Made by a program: the position numbers and the translations under genes. The notes under the pieces are model-generated. The model did no database searches, had not been told where the DNA came from, and saw only the letters and a list, made by a program, of their open reading frames with translations. 8,088 bases of DNA, from NCBI GenBank assembly GCA_027026295.1, contig JALVOR010000265.1, forward strand, positions 1-8,088, written 5' to 3'. Source of the stretch: Anaerolineales bacterium (lineage in GTDB: Bacteria > Chloroflexota > Anaerolineae > Anaerolineales > DRMV01). The first letter of the stretch is position 1, and every line of letters begins with the position of its first letter. Positions 1-5,007 of this stretch are shown here, piece by piece.

Positions 1-3
1 AGT

Positions 4-160
4 TTAGGAGTTACGCAGTTCCTTCCCTTTATGTCACCGCGAGGTGGTCGTAGACCGCCGAAGCGGTCTCCTCCACCGTCTGGGAGATGGCTTCGCCGCC
101 TATGGCGGCTCGCCATGACATGAAAACGAGCGCTTCTACGAGCAACTGCGTAAGTCCTAA
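4..160. mobile_element. MITE-like element with terminal inverted repeats
   Basis: Positions 4-20 and the reverse complement of 144-160 match at 16 of 17 bases (core TTACGCAGTT, outer TTAGGA), giving terminal inverted repeats around a 157-bp element too small to code for a transposase. A second palindromic repeat (32-120) is nested inside. A target-site duplication cannot be judged because only three bases of left flank are visible. The element ends two bases before a GTG and eleven before the ATG chosen for the methyltransferase, so it has probably replaced that gene's native upstream sequence. The IS family that would mobilise it is not identified here. Confidence 0.6.
32..120. repeat. Nested palindromic (REP-like) repeat
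   Basis: The ends form an imperfect inverted repeat: 32-43 (TGTCA..GCGAG) pairs with 109-120 (CTCGC..TGACA) at 10 of 12 positions. Inside are two clean hairpins: 52-58 with 63-69 (7 bp, CGAA loop), and 95-100 with 104-109 (GCCGCC/GGCGGC, TAT loop), the latter extended outward by ATGGC 87-91 with GCCAT 112-116. This form, with TGACA ends and GC-rich stems containing CTTCG, is typical of dispersed intergenic repeats in many bacteria. An ATG at 87 inside it opens a frame into the methyltransferase but is unlikely to be used. Confidence 0.6.
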
Positions 161-170
161 TGTGTTAGAG

Positions 171-899
171 ATGTCGTCAAACTACGATGCGATCGCCTGG
201 GTATATCACAGATACTGGGGGCCGTTTTCGGTCAAACGCTTTATGCCCGTCCTGGAACGTTTGCTGCTTCCTCACTTACCCAAGGAAGCACAAATTTTGG
301 ATTTGGGCTGTGGCACAGGGAATCTGGCGCGTGCGCTCTGGGAAAAAGGGTATCGTGTAACTGGCGTAGACGTGTCGGCTGGTATGCTGCGTGAAGCCCG
401 TGAGGTAGCGCCTGAGGTAAAATTCGTTCAACAAGACATGCGGTTTTTCAAACGGTCTAACTCTTTTCATGCAGTGATTGCTTTATTTGCAACGATGAAC
501 CATTTGGTGAGCGAGGAAGATTTGCAGCGGGTTTTGGAGAATGTGAAAGAGAGTCTTGTAGGGGATGGTTGGCTGGTGTTTGATTTCAACACAGCAAGTG
601 GATTGAGCAGGCGATGGCAGGGGGGCGAGGCAGTGGTGGAGGAAGACATGGTGTTGATTTCACAAGGGCAGTATGACGAAAATGCTGAGATAGCCACGAG
701 TACGATAACGGCCTTTCGTCCCCAAGGAAGGCTGTGGTTGCGAAGTGACGCCGAGATCAGGCTGCGGGGTTATGACGAGGAAAAAATGAAAGAATTACTG
801 GGTTTTATGGGCTTTGATGAGGTGGCGATGCACAGGTTTGTAGGAAAAGCAGGCCAAGGCCGGGTGTTTGCCGTTGCTCGAAAGCCTGTTTGTACCTAA
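171..899 (+). CDS. Class I SAM-dependent methyltransferase
   Basis: Predicted soluble cytoplasmic methyltransferase of 242 residues that transfers the methyl group of S-adenosylmethionine; the acceptor is unknown. Motif I, ILDLGCGTG, is at residues 42-50 and is the glycine-rich SAM loop. The acidic residue ending the second strand is D67 (VTGVD), and the third motif is around VQQDMRFF (86-93). The N-terminal YDAIAWVYHRYW segment resembles the cap helix of small-molecule methyltransferases of the Methyltransf_25/11 type. The frame stays open to an ATG at 87, but those extra codons lie in the repeat and MITE, so I chose ATG 171; GTG 162 is an alternative. No good Shine-Dalgarno precedes either, as expected if an insertion replaced the leader. 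A structured repeat starts at the base after the stop. Substrate and pathway cannot be inferred from the neighbours. Confidence 0.85.
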   Translation: MSSNYDAIAWVYHRYWGPFSVKRFMPVLERLLLPHLPKEAQILDLGCGTGNLARALWEKGYRVTGVDVSAGMLREAREVAPEVKFVQQDMRFFKRSNSFHAVIALFATMNHLVSEEDLQRVLENVKESLVGDGWLVFDFNTASGLSRRWQGGEAVVEEDMVLISQGQYDENAEIATSTITAFRPQGRLWLRSDAEIRLRGYDEEKMKELLGFMGFDEVAMHRFVGKAGQGRVFAVARKPVCT

Positions 900-994
900 C
901 CCCGCGTGCATCGGACGCCGCTTCGCTGTGGGCGAGCCGGGTTGGTCGGGCAAAAATCCCTTGCCCGCCGTGCCGATGACGCCAACGTTGGGCA
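900..994 (+). repeat. Structured direct repeat, copy 1
   Basis: Positions 900-971 match 3229-3300 at 70 of 72 bases in the same orientation. After an 18-base insertion in the other copy, 970-994 matches 3317-3341 at 20 of 25. Hairpins include 947-953 with 961-967 (CGGGCAA/TTGCCCG), an outer stem 900-905 with 936-941 (one mismatch here), CGCC 916-919 with GGCG 931-934, and CCAACGTTGG at 982-991. It begins at the base after the methyltransferase stop, so it would form the 3' end of that transcript. There is no U-run, so it is not a canonical intrinsic terminator. Confidence 0.7.
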
Positions 995-1020
995 AGCGTA
1001 TGTTCATGTTTGTGTTTTTC

Positions 1021-1036
1021 AAGGAGGTGTGTTTTG
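1021..1036 (+). promoter_or_regulatory. Strong ribosome binding site for a TTG start
   Basis: AAGGAGGTG at 1021-1029 is nearly a full complement of the 16S rRNA tail. GGAGG (1023-1027) is followed by a six-base spacer and TTG at 1034. This decides the start of the hydrolase over the upstream in-frame TTG at 1010. Confidence 0.8.
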
Positions 1037-2620
1037 AATACGACCCGTATCAACGCGCGAAAAGTGCTTTATGCTGTTTTAGGGGCTTTGTTCCTTGCGA
1101 TGATGAGTTCTGTCATAGCGAAAGCGTCCATGGCGGAGCAATTGTTCTCCGCGGGGGACGTCTTTTTTGCTTCCCACTATGATTGCTATGCTCCGGGAGA
1201 AACCATCGTTCTGGACTTTCGAGGCTTGCCGGGGAACCCGAACGACTGGATTGGCCTTTACCCCAAGGCATCCTCTAACGATTGGAGCAACGTGCTCGCC
1301 TGGTCGTTTACCAATGGCTCCCAGGCGCTCGACTCCGGCCCCGGCCCCACCGAAGGGAGCGTTAGCCTGCCCGGCTTGTCGGAAGGGGACTATGAGGCCA
1401 GGCTGTTTTACGATAACTCTTTCGACCTGCAAGCGGTGGATGCGATAAGGGTATCTTATTCCTGCGCTTCTATCCAGCCAAACAAGGATGTGTACGCACC
1501 TTATGAGCCGATTGTCGTGGATTTTGCCCATCTCCCCGGCAACAGCAACGATTGGATAGGCATTTACCCCAGAGATGCTTCCAATGATTGGGAAAACGTC
1601 CTTGTGTGGTCTTTTACCAACGGGTCACAGACTCTGGATGCCATGCCCGGCCCGATCAACGGGAGTGTGACGCTGAACGGGTTGCCGGCCGGAAGGTATG
1701 ATGTGCGTTTGTTTTTCGACAATGGTTTCGATTTACAGGCCGAAGTGGAGATTGAGGTAGCCGAGGGGCAGCGTACCTATGGCCAGTCGTTGGGCAAGCC
1801 CGTCTCGGTAGAGACTTACGTGGACGGCGCGCTCTATTACCCTTCCGACATCTCCACAGAGAACCCGACGCCGGTGGTGCTTTTCGTCCCCGGGTGGGGG
1901 TCGCAGAATGCCTCGGACTACGAAAGCCTGCTTCGCTTCGTGGCGAGCCAAGGGTATACGGCTGTGTATGTGCGCGACCCGGCGCAGTATAGCGCGGATA
2001 CGTTGATCGAGCGTTTCGAGAACCTTGTGCTTCGAGACGATGTCCTCCCTTATCTGGATACGACCCGGTTTGGGGTTGTAGGACATTCATCCGGCGGGGG
2101 CATGGCTTTCACCGTGGCTTATCACTTCCTCCAAAAAGGATGGGGAGGCCGGGGAAAGTTTGTGTTTGCTATGGCACCGTGGTTTGCATTCGGTATGACG
2201 GAAAATGCTTTTGGGAATTTGCCGGACACCCTCGATGTCGTAATTCTGCAATTCGGCGATGACATGACCACCGACCCGAGGATTCCGCTCACGATCTACG
2301 GGCTGCTTTCCAGAGTGCCTGCGGAGAACAAAGACTATGCCGTCGTTCTGGGCGAGGGGCATTCTTATCCGACCGGCGATAAGCCTTTTGATCAGATACA
2401 GGGTGTGCTTAGGCCGCTCGATGCCCTGATGGACTGGACGTTCAACGGTCGGGAGGAAGCGTACAGCGTTGCTCTGGAAAACGGCAGTGACGATCCCGTG
2501 GAAGCGGGCATTCAGGAAGTACTTCCCTCCTCTTCGTATGAATACAAGTGCTACGCTGAAGGCAACGACGCTTTGGCAGCGGCTTTAAGCCGCGATGGAA
2601 TAGATTATTGCCAGCCGTGA
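1034..2620 (+). CDS. Secreted alpha/beta hydrolase with two N-terminal Ig-like repeats
   Basis: Predicted exported esterase or lipase-like enzyme, 528 residues from TTG 1034. Residues 1-32 form a signal peptide: basic start with R, R and K, hydrophobic core VLYAVLGALFLAMMSSVI, cleavage near AKA-S. Two tandem beta-sandwich-like repeats follow (about 46-140 and 141-243). Residues 51-134 and 153-236 align without gaps at 57 of 84 identical, sharing NDWIG.YP, WSFTNGSQ and RLF.DN.FDLQA. The catalytic domain (about 247-480) has the oxyanion-side PVVLFVPGWGSQ segment, the nucleophile elbow GHSSG (350-354, S352), a probable acid at D409 or D410 (FGDD), and H443 (GEGHS). This matches the dienelactone hydrolase, chlorophyllase and cutinase-like alpha/beta hydrolases; the substrate is unknown. 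The C-terminal tail (about 480-528) has two cysteines. The repeats may bind substrate or a surface. It lies between two copies of a structured repeat and looks monocistronic. Confidence 0.8.
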   Translation: MNTTRINARKVLYAVLGALFLAMMSSVIAKASMAEQLFSAGDVFFASHYDCYAPGETIVLDFRGLPGNPNDWIGLYPKASSNDWSNVLAWSFTNGSQALDSGPGPTEGSVSLPGLSEGDYEARLFYDNSFDLQAVDAIRVSYSCASIQPNKDVYAPYEPIVVDFAHLPGNSNDWIGIYPRDASNDWENVLVWSFTNGSQTLDAMPGPINGSVTLNGLPAGRYDVRLFFDNGFDLQAEVEIEVAEGQRTYGQSLGKPVSVETYVDGALYYPSDISTENPTPVVLFVPGWGSQNASDYESLLRFVASQGYTAVYVRDPAQYSADTLIERFENLVLRDDVLPYLDTTRFGVVGHSSGGGMAFTVAYHFLQKGWGGRGKFVFAMAPWFAFGMTENAFGNLPDTLDVVILQFGDDMTTDPRIPLTIYGLLSRVPAENKDYAVVLGEGHSYPTGDKPFDQIQGVLRPLDALMDWTFNGREEAYSVALENGSDDPVEAGIQEVLPSSSYEYKCYAEGNDALAAALSRDGIDYCQP

Positions 2621-2708
2621 GGGCGATGAGGTCTAACGCCGATAGGCCCACCGATCATCGGTTTAACTAAAACGTGGAAGGGTAGGGGAAAGGTCATCGT
2701 GGCAGTTG

Positions 2709-2768
2709 TCAGGGCTGTGGAAAAGTGTGTCATCAGGGCGCAGTCCCATTCACTTTTCCACAGCCTGA
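2709..2768. repeat. Long hairpin / inverted repeat
   Basis: Positions 2713-2727 (GGCTGTGGAAAAGTG) and 2751-2765 (CACTTTTCCACAGCC) are a perfect 15-bp inverted repeat with a 23-base loop. Allowing one bulged G, the arms extend to 2709-2727 and 2751-2768. It lies 88 bases after the hydrolase stop and at the truncated end of the IS110 fragment. No T-run follows on either side, so a simple terminator is not the best reading. It could be the end of a small mobile element or an inverted duplication made when the transposase gene was truncated. Confidence 0.65.
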
Positions 2769-2774
2769 AACCAA

Positions 2775-2791
2775 TCGGAAAATCTTTCCGA
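2775..2791. repeat. Short perfect hairpin
   Basis: TCGGAAA (2775-2781) and TTTCCGA (2785-2791) form a perfect 7-bp stem with an ATC loop, seven bases from the larger hairpin at 2709-2768. It falls just past the conserved VVIEA segment of the transposase remnant on the minus strand, where similarity appears to end. Confidence 0.45.
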
Positions 2792-2955
2792 CGGCTTCAA
2801 TGACGACGTGATCTGAAAGGGAGGAATGGTCGGCAGCCCAGCGCGGGAGTTGGCCGTTGGGGGCTGGCGAGGGCGGAAAAAGACTTTGCCGTTGCGGCTG
2901 ATGCTGGCGGTGAGAGCGTAGTGCTTGTGAGTATCAAAAGCGATGTGACGCGCGC

Positions 2956-2985
2956 TTGCATCAGAAGCAAGAATTATGCTACACT
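2956..2985 (+). promoter_or_regulatory. Predicted sigma-70 promoter with extended -10
   Basis: TTGCAT (2956-2961) and TACACT (2980-2985) are 18 bases apart, and TG at 2977-2978 sits one base before the -10, giving an extended -10. It points right, away from the IS110 remnant and toward the membrane protein at 3407, with a predicted leader of about 415 bases that includes repeat copy 2. An IS end donating an outward promoter is a possible origin. Confidence 0.4.
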
Positions 2986-2989
2986 CACC

Positions 2990-3228
2990 ATGGGTGAATT
3001 GGGGTGGCATCGTTGGGCAAGAAGCAATACATGCCGATACGGGCTTGAAATCCCGGGCGAAAATTCAACGGGCAGCCAGGTAACCTGACTGGTTGACGAA
3101 AAGGAATGCGCTCCCATAGGCGTGGATGGCCTCTCCAGATGCTCCTGCCTCGGCAGGTGTCCTCGGTGCGAGTCAGTTGCTGTCAAGGATGTCACCACTA
3201 CGCCCCAATCACGGTTCTATTTTAGCAG
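2990..3228. other. Intergenic stretch without a recognisable gene
   Basis: No protein with family features was recognised on either strand here. A 32-codon frame begins at ATG 2990 (+) just after the promoter but has no ribosome binding site. A minus-strand frame, 2974-3198, shows no known motif. A small hairpin, CCTGCC/GGCAGG, lies at 3144-3157. Since IS110 elements keep a noncoding segment upstream of their transposase gene, part of this stretch may be the degraded left end of the IS110 element. Confidence 0.35.
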
Positions 3229-3341
3229 CCCCGCGTGCATCGGACGCGGCTTCGCTGTGGGCGAGCGGGGTTGGTCGGGCAAAAATCCCTTGCCCGCCGT
3301 CGCGGACGGCGCTGCCGTGCCGCTGATGCCCGCGTCGGGCA
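3229..3341 (+). repeat. Structured direct repeat, copy 2 (with 18-base insertion)
   Basis: This is the second copy of the repeat at 900-994: 3229-3300 is 70/72 identical and 3317-3341 is 20/25 identical. Here the outer stem is perfect (CCCCGC 3229-3234 with GCGGGG 3265-3270). The extra segment 3300-3317 completes another hairpin: CGCCGTC 3295-3301, loop GCG, GACGGCG 3305-3311. A final stem pairs GCCCG 3328-3332 with CGGGC 3336-3340. One base pair of that stem is G-C here and A-T in copy 1 (985/989), a compensatory change. It lies in the leader of the membrane protein gene, 66 bases before its start. Confidence 0.7.
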
Positions 3342-3406
3342 TAGCCAAAAGTCGTGTTCCGAAGGGTAGCGGCAGAGACGCAAGAGGGATAATGGGAGGG
3401 GAAACG

Positions 3407-4048
3407 GTGAAACGCGTTGCTTTAGCCGCATTAGGTGTCGCGCTGGTGCTCATTGTCCTGTTGGGTATTGATGGCCCGATGTTGCTGATTTTTCCGTTAT
3501 GGATATTCACATACCTGTTCAAAGAGCAATTGGAGAACATTCTTGGCAAACTGCCGGGGGGCACGGGTTTCGTAGTTGCAGGGGTCACTTATGGGATGTT
3601 GATCGAGATATTTGCCATCGTGAACAATCTTGACCGACCAGTGAGAGAACGAGTGCTTTTGGACGGAGACCCGAAAAACGATCTGATATTGGGCGTGCTG
3701 TATTACACGTTTGTCATAGTCAGTTGGTATCTTTTACTCAGGAAGGTGAGGTTTTCGGAAAGAGAAGTGTTTTTCATTACAGGGATTTACGGAATCATTG
3801 TTGAAGAGACCGGGCAGGTGGTGCTAAGGATGTTAGAGCAGCCGGTTATGGGGACGCTGTATGCCATCCTTGTGATGTTCGTGTATGGGTTGTTTCCAAT
3901 GCTGGCGTTGATGGTTGCCGGAAAGCGATTTCCGGCGGACAGGAAAAAGAGCTCTGTTGGGATGTATGCATTGGCAATGGTTGTCTTGTTCGTGCAGTGT
4001 GCATTGTATGGCAACACGGTGTATCCAATGTTGAAGGCAATTTTGTAA
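3407..4048 (+). CDS. Polytopic membrane protein of unknown family
   Basis: Integral membrane protein of 213 residues with about seven hydrophobic segments: roughly 4-21, 24-38, 54-73, 93-111, 121-132, 149-171 and 184-206. I do not recognise the family. Notable are acidic residues inside hydrophobic stretches (E67 in GMLIEIFAI; E133-E134 in IIVEETGQ), with a charged loop 75-92 between. There is no histidine, which argues against a metal-dependent membrane protease despite the EE pair. I chose GTG 3407 because GGAGG at 3395-3399 is seven bases upstream. ATG 3392 is in frame but would place that Shine-Dalgarno inside the gene, and farther upstream the frame runs into the structured repeat. The next gene starts about 51 bases after the stop, so co-transcription is plausible. 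Confidence 0.75.
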   Translation: MKRVALAALGVALVLIVLLGIDGPMLLIFPLWIFTYLFKEQLENILGKLPGGTGFVVAGVTYGMLIEIFAIVNNLDRPVRERVLLDGDPKNDLILGVLYYTFVIVSWYLLLRKVRFSEREVFFITGIYGIIVEETGQVVLRMLEQPVMGTLYAILVMFVYGLFPMLALMVAGKRFPADRKKSSVGMYALAMVVLFVQCALYGNTVYPMLKAIL

Positions 4049-4099
4049 ACAATAGGCAATGCTTAACCAGGCATTCACTTGCCTTGCCTTCGGAGGTTG

Positions 4100-4240
4100 A
4101 TGAGCAGCAAGTTTGCCAGCCGTGATTCTGGTGAAAGTTGTTCGGATTGCCAGAGACGGGGAACTGGACTTGCTGTTGCTCTGCGGCTTCGGCATGCGCC
4201 ATTGGTATGTTTGTTCCTGGCGGGGGCTGTGCCCCATTGA
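4100..4240 (+). CDS. Short frame, probably the displaced 5' end of the next gene
   Basis: ATG 4100 follows CGGAGG (4091-4096), the only good ribosome binding site in this gap (spacing three bases, short). It encodes 46 residues ending at TGA 4238. The last third, APLVCLFLAGAVP, is hydrophobic like a signal-peptide core and comes after arginines. The following beta-rich protein is read in the next frame and has no ribosome binding site of its own. Removing one base from the G-run (4222-4226) or the C-run (4232-4235) would join the two into an exported protein of about 185 residues. It may instead be a short leader ORF. Confidence refers to translation of this frame. Confidence 0.35.
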   Translation: MSSKFASRDSGESCSDCQRRGTGLAVALRLRHAPLVCLFLAGAVPH

Positions 4241-4658
4241 ACGAGTCAACGAGAAAAACGGTGTCCAACTGATTGTCTATTCGGCTAAACGAATTTATAA
4301 GCGCAACGATACGCTACATTTTCGAGTCACAATACGCAATGCTTTGAATGCACCCGTTGTTTTGCGCTCAGCCGAGGGATCTCGTGGCGAGCCTGCTGTT
4401 TCAATTGTGTTGGGTTTTGGCAAGACCGTTCTTTGGCATGAGCAACATCTGGATTTGGCTTACCAGGAAATTCCTTTGCTTTTAGGGGAGGGAGTGGTCA
4501 TTGAGTTCCATCTTTCCCCCGATGAATGGGAGCCTGCTGGGATAGAGCGCTGGTGGATTTTAGTAAGGTCTCGCATTAACGTTTTTACAATGGGTGATCC
4601 TCCCCAAGAGTTCTCGTTGGGGAATACGCTTTATATGCGCGTCAGTGCTGGAGGCTGA
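4113..4658 (+). CDS. Small beta-sandwich-like protein, likely frameshifted at its 5' end
   Basis: The convincing part starts near residue 44: ERVNEKNGVQLIVYSAKRIY, then RNDTLHFRVTIRNALNAPVVL, a hydrophobic LLLGEGVVIEFHLSPDEW segment and a terminal LGNTLYMRVS strand. Alternating beta-type residues and the order 'need of strength, conserved N, polar turn, later GEGxxIEF' recall Ig-like or BsuPI-like domains; this is a weak, motif-level resemblance. In this frame possible starts are TTG 4113 and ATG 4194, both without a Shine-Dalgarno, and the first 40 residues look unlike a real N-terminus. A better start lies in another frame at 4100. The gene follows the membrane protein closely and both share AT-rich, G-rich coding strands, so they may be one unit. 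Function unknown; it may be exported if the upstream frame is joined. Confidence 0.55.
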   Translation: MPAVILVKVVRIARDGELDLLLLCGFGMRHWYVCSWRGLCPIERVNEKNGVQLIVYSAKRIYKRNDTLHFRVTIRNALNAPVVLRSAEGSRGEPAVSIVLGFGKTVLWHEQHLDLAYQEIPLLLGEGVVIEFHLSPDEWEPAGIERWWILVRSRINVFTMGDPPQEFSLGNTLYMRVSAGG

Positions 4659-4664
4659 GGCCAG

Positions 4665-4811
4665 ATGGAGCGGTGGATGCAAATGGGAGAAGGACCTTTC
4701 CCAGAGAGGGGTGCAGCAAAAAGCAACGGAAAAATTACCGCGCTTACAAAACCGCCGGCTGGTTTTCCGTGGGACAGGAAGAAAATCCCGCTTAAGGGGG
4801 TATTATGGTAA
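4665..4811 (+). CDS. Possible 48-residue small protein
   Basis: ATG 4665 begins six bases after the preceding stop. Upstream are GAGG at 4657-4660 (four-base spacer) and GGAGG at 4650-4654 (ten-base spacer), so translational coupling is possible. The product begins MERWMQMGEG, is basic toward the C-terminus (DRKKIPLKG) and ends LW. No family is recognised, and there is no membrane segment. The same bases contain a hairpin (4726-4770), so the stretch may instead be noncoding. Confidence 0.22.
   Translation: MERWMQMGEGPFPERGAAKSNGKITALTKPPAGFPWDRKKIPLKGVLW
4726..4770 (+). other. Two mutually exclusive RNA stems
   Basis: ACGGAAAA (4726-4733) pairs perfectly with TTTTCCGT (4763-4770), while AAAACC (4748-4753) pairs perfectly with GGTTTT (4761-4766). 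Both use 4763-4766, so the stems compete in the simplest fold. It lies upstream of the TATAAT cluster, between the small beta protein and the sensor gene. I do not match it to a known riboswitch class. Confidence 0.3.
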
Positions 4812-4812
4812 C

Positions 4813-4848
4813 AATTTAGTATAATTTAGGTATAATTTGGGCTACAAT
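4813..4848 (+). promoter_or_regulatory. AT-rich tandem repeat with TATAAT boxes, probable promoter region
   Basis: A unit close to AATTTAGGTAT is repeated in tandem (4813-4822, 4823-4833, degenerate from 4834). It creates consensus -10 boxes TATAAT at 4820-4825 and 4831-4836, plus TACAAT at 4843-4848. No clear TTGACA-like -35 sits at the right distance from any of them, so the start is uncertain and an activator may be needed. It is the only promoter-like region between the preceding genes and the sensor, and implies a leader of roughly 150 bases. Confidence 0.45.
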
Positions 4849-4868
4849 ATAAGTAACATCTCTTCCTG

Positions 4869-5007
4869 CGGGCTTTCCTCATCGCTCTGCATCCCTCCCT
4901 CGAAAAAGACGGAAAGCCTGAAAGAATGTATCCGTCCCCAAACAAGGCGCCACGGGGTTACGCTGCGCCATCATCCCTTGCCCCTGGAATCGACAGGAGA
5001 TTCCAAG
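4869..5007 (+). promoter_or_regulatory. Structured 5' leader with ribosome binding site in a hairpin
   Basis: GGCTTTCC (4871-4878) pairs with GGAAAGCC (4911-4918), and GGCGC (4946-4950) pairs with GCGCC (4965-4969). Directly before the start codon, TGGAATC (4985-4991) pairs perfectly with GATTCCA (4999-5005), leaving loop GACAGGA. The Shine-Dalgarno AGGAGA (4995-5000) therefore lies in the loop and the first two bases of the 3' arm, seven bases from ATG 5008. This arrangement could limit or gate translation. No known riboswitch class is recognised. Confidence 0.45.

Larger units (their letters stand above)
2750..3010 (-). pseudogene. IS110-family transposase remnant, frameshifted and truncated
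   Basis: Read on the minus strand, one frame gives HIAFDTHKHYALTASISRNG and continues to KVFF. This is the N-terminal strand of the IS110 DEDD (RuvC-like) domain with the first catalytic Asp (codon 2933-2935). Recognisable similarity then continues in another frame as QLPRWAADHSS..DHVVIEA, which carries the next acidic residue (Glu codon 2796-2798). The switch falls near a run of five C (plus-strand G 2849-2853); losing one base there would explain it. After IEA the family pattern stops, and a 15-bp hairpin arm lies beyond. Only about 60 of the usual 300-400 residues remain and the C-terminal serine domain is absent, so this is a dead copy. The single-frame stretch covers 2750-3010, but its first 20 codons show no family similarity. 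Confidence 0.6.

Noticed and set aside
87..170. In-frame N-terminal extension of the methyltransferase from ATG 87
   Set aside because: These codons lie in the palindromic repeat and the MITE terminal repeat, encode low-complexity residues, and precede the natural start of the methyltransferase fold.
795..1053. Minus-strand frames ending the methyltransferase and crossing the repeat
   Set aside because: They translate the structured repeat (a KGFLPDQP/SPTAK peptide also produced by copy 2 on the minus strand), overlap real coding sequence and have no ribosome binding site.
2650..2664. Terminator after the hydrolase gene
   Set aside because: ACCGA/TCGGT is only 5 bp and is followed by three Ts, too weak to call.
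3038..3064. tRNA-like T-arm (CGGGCTTGAAATCCCG)
   Set aside because: The loop is not a proper T-loop and no acceptor, D or anticodon arm can be placed around it.
3122..3406. Long N-terminal extension of the membrane protein
   Set aside because: The extension translates the intergenic stretch and repeat copy 2; a clean Shine-Dalgarno supports GTG 3407.
3407..4048. CPBP (CAAX) or PrsW-type membrane protease
   Set aside because: An EE pair is present in a hydrophobic segment, but the protein has no histidine and lacks the other conserved motifs of those families.
4055..4083. Intrinsic terminator after the membrane protein
   Set aside because: GGCA/TGCC and ATGC/GCAT can pair, but the stem is weak and interrupted and no T-run follows.
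4594..4824. Plus-strand frame from TTG 4594 across the end of the small beta protein
   Set aside because: It overlaps the preceding gene out of frame, has no ribosome binding site, and runs into the TATAAT repeats.
4681..5007. Cyclic-di-GMP (GEMM) riboswitch ahead of the sensor
   Set aside because: The conserved GEMM core and tetraloop/receptor pattern could not be found in the leader.
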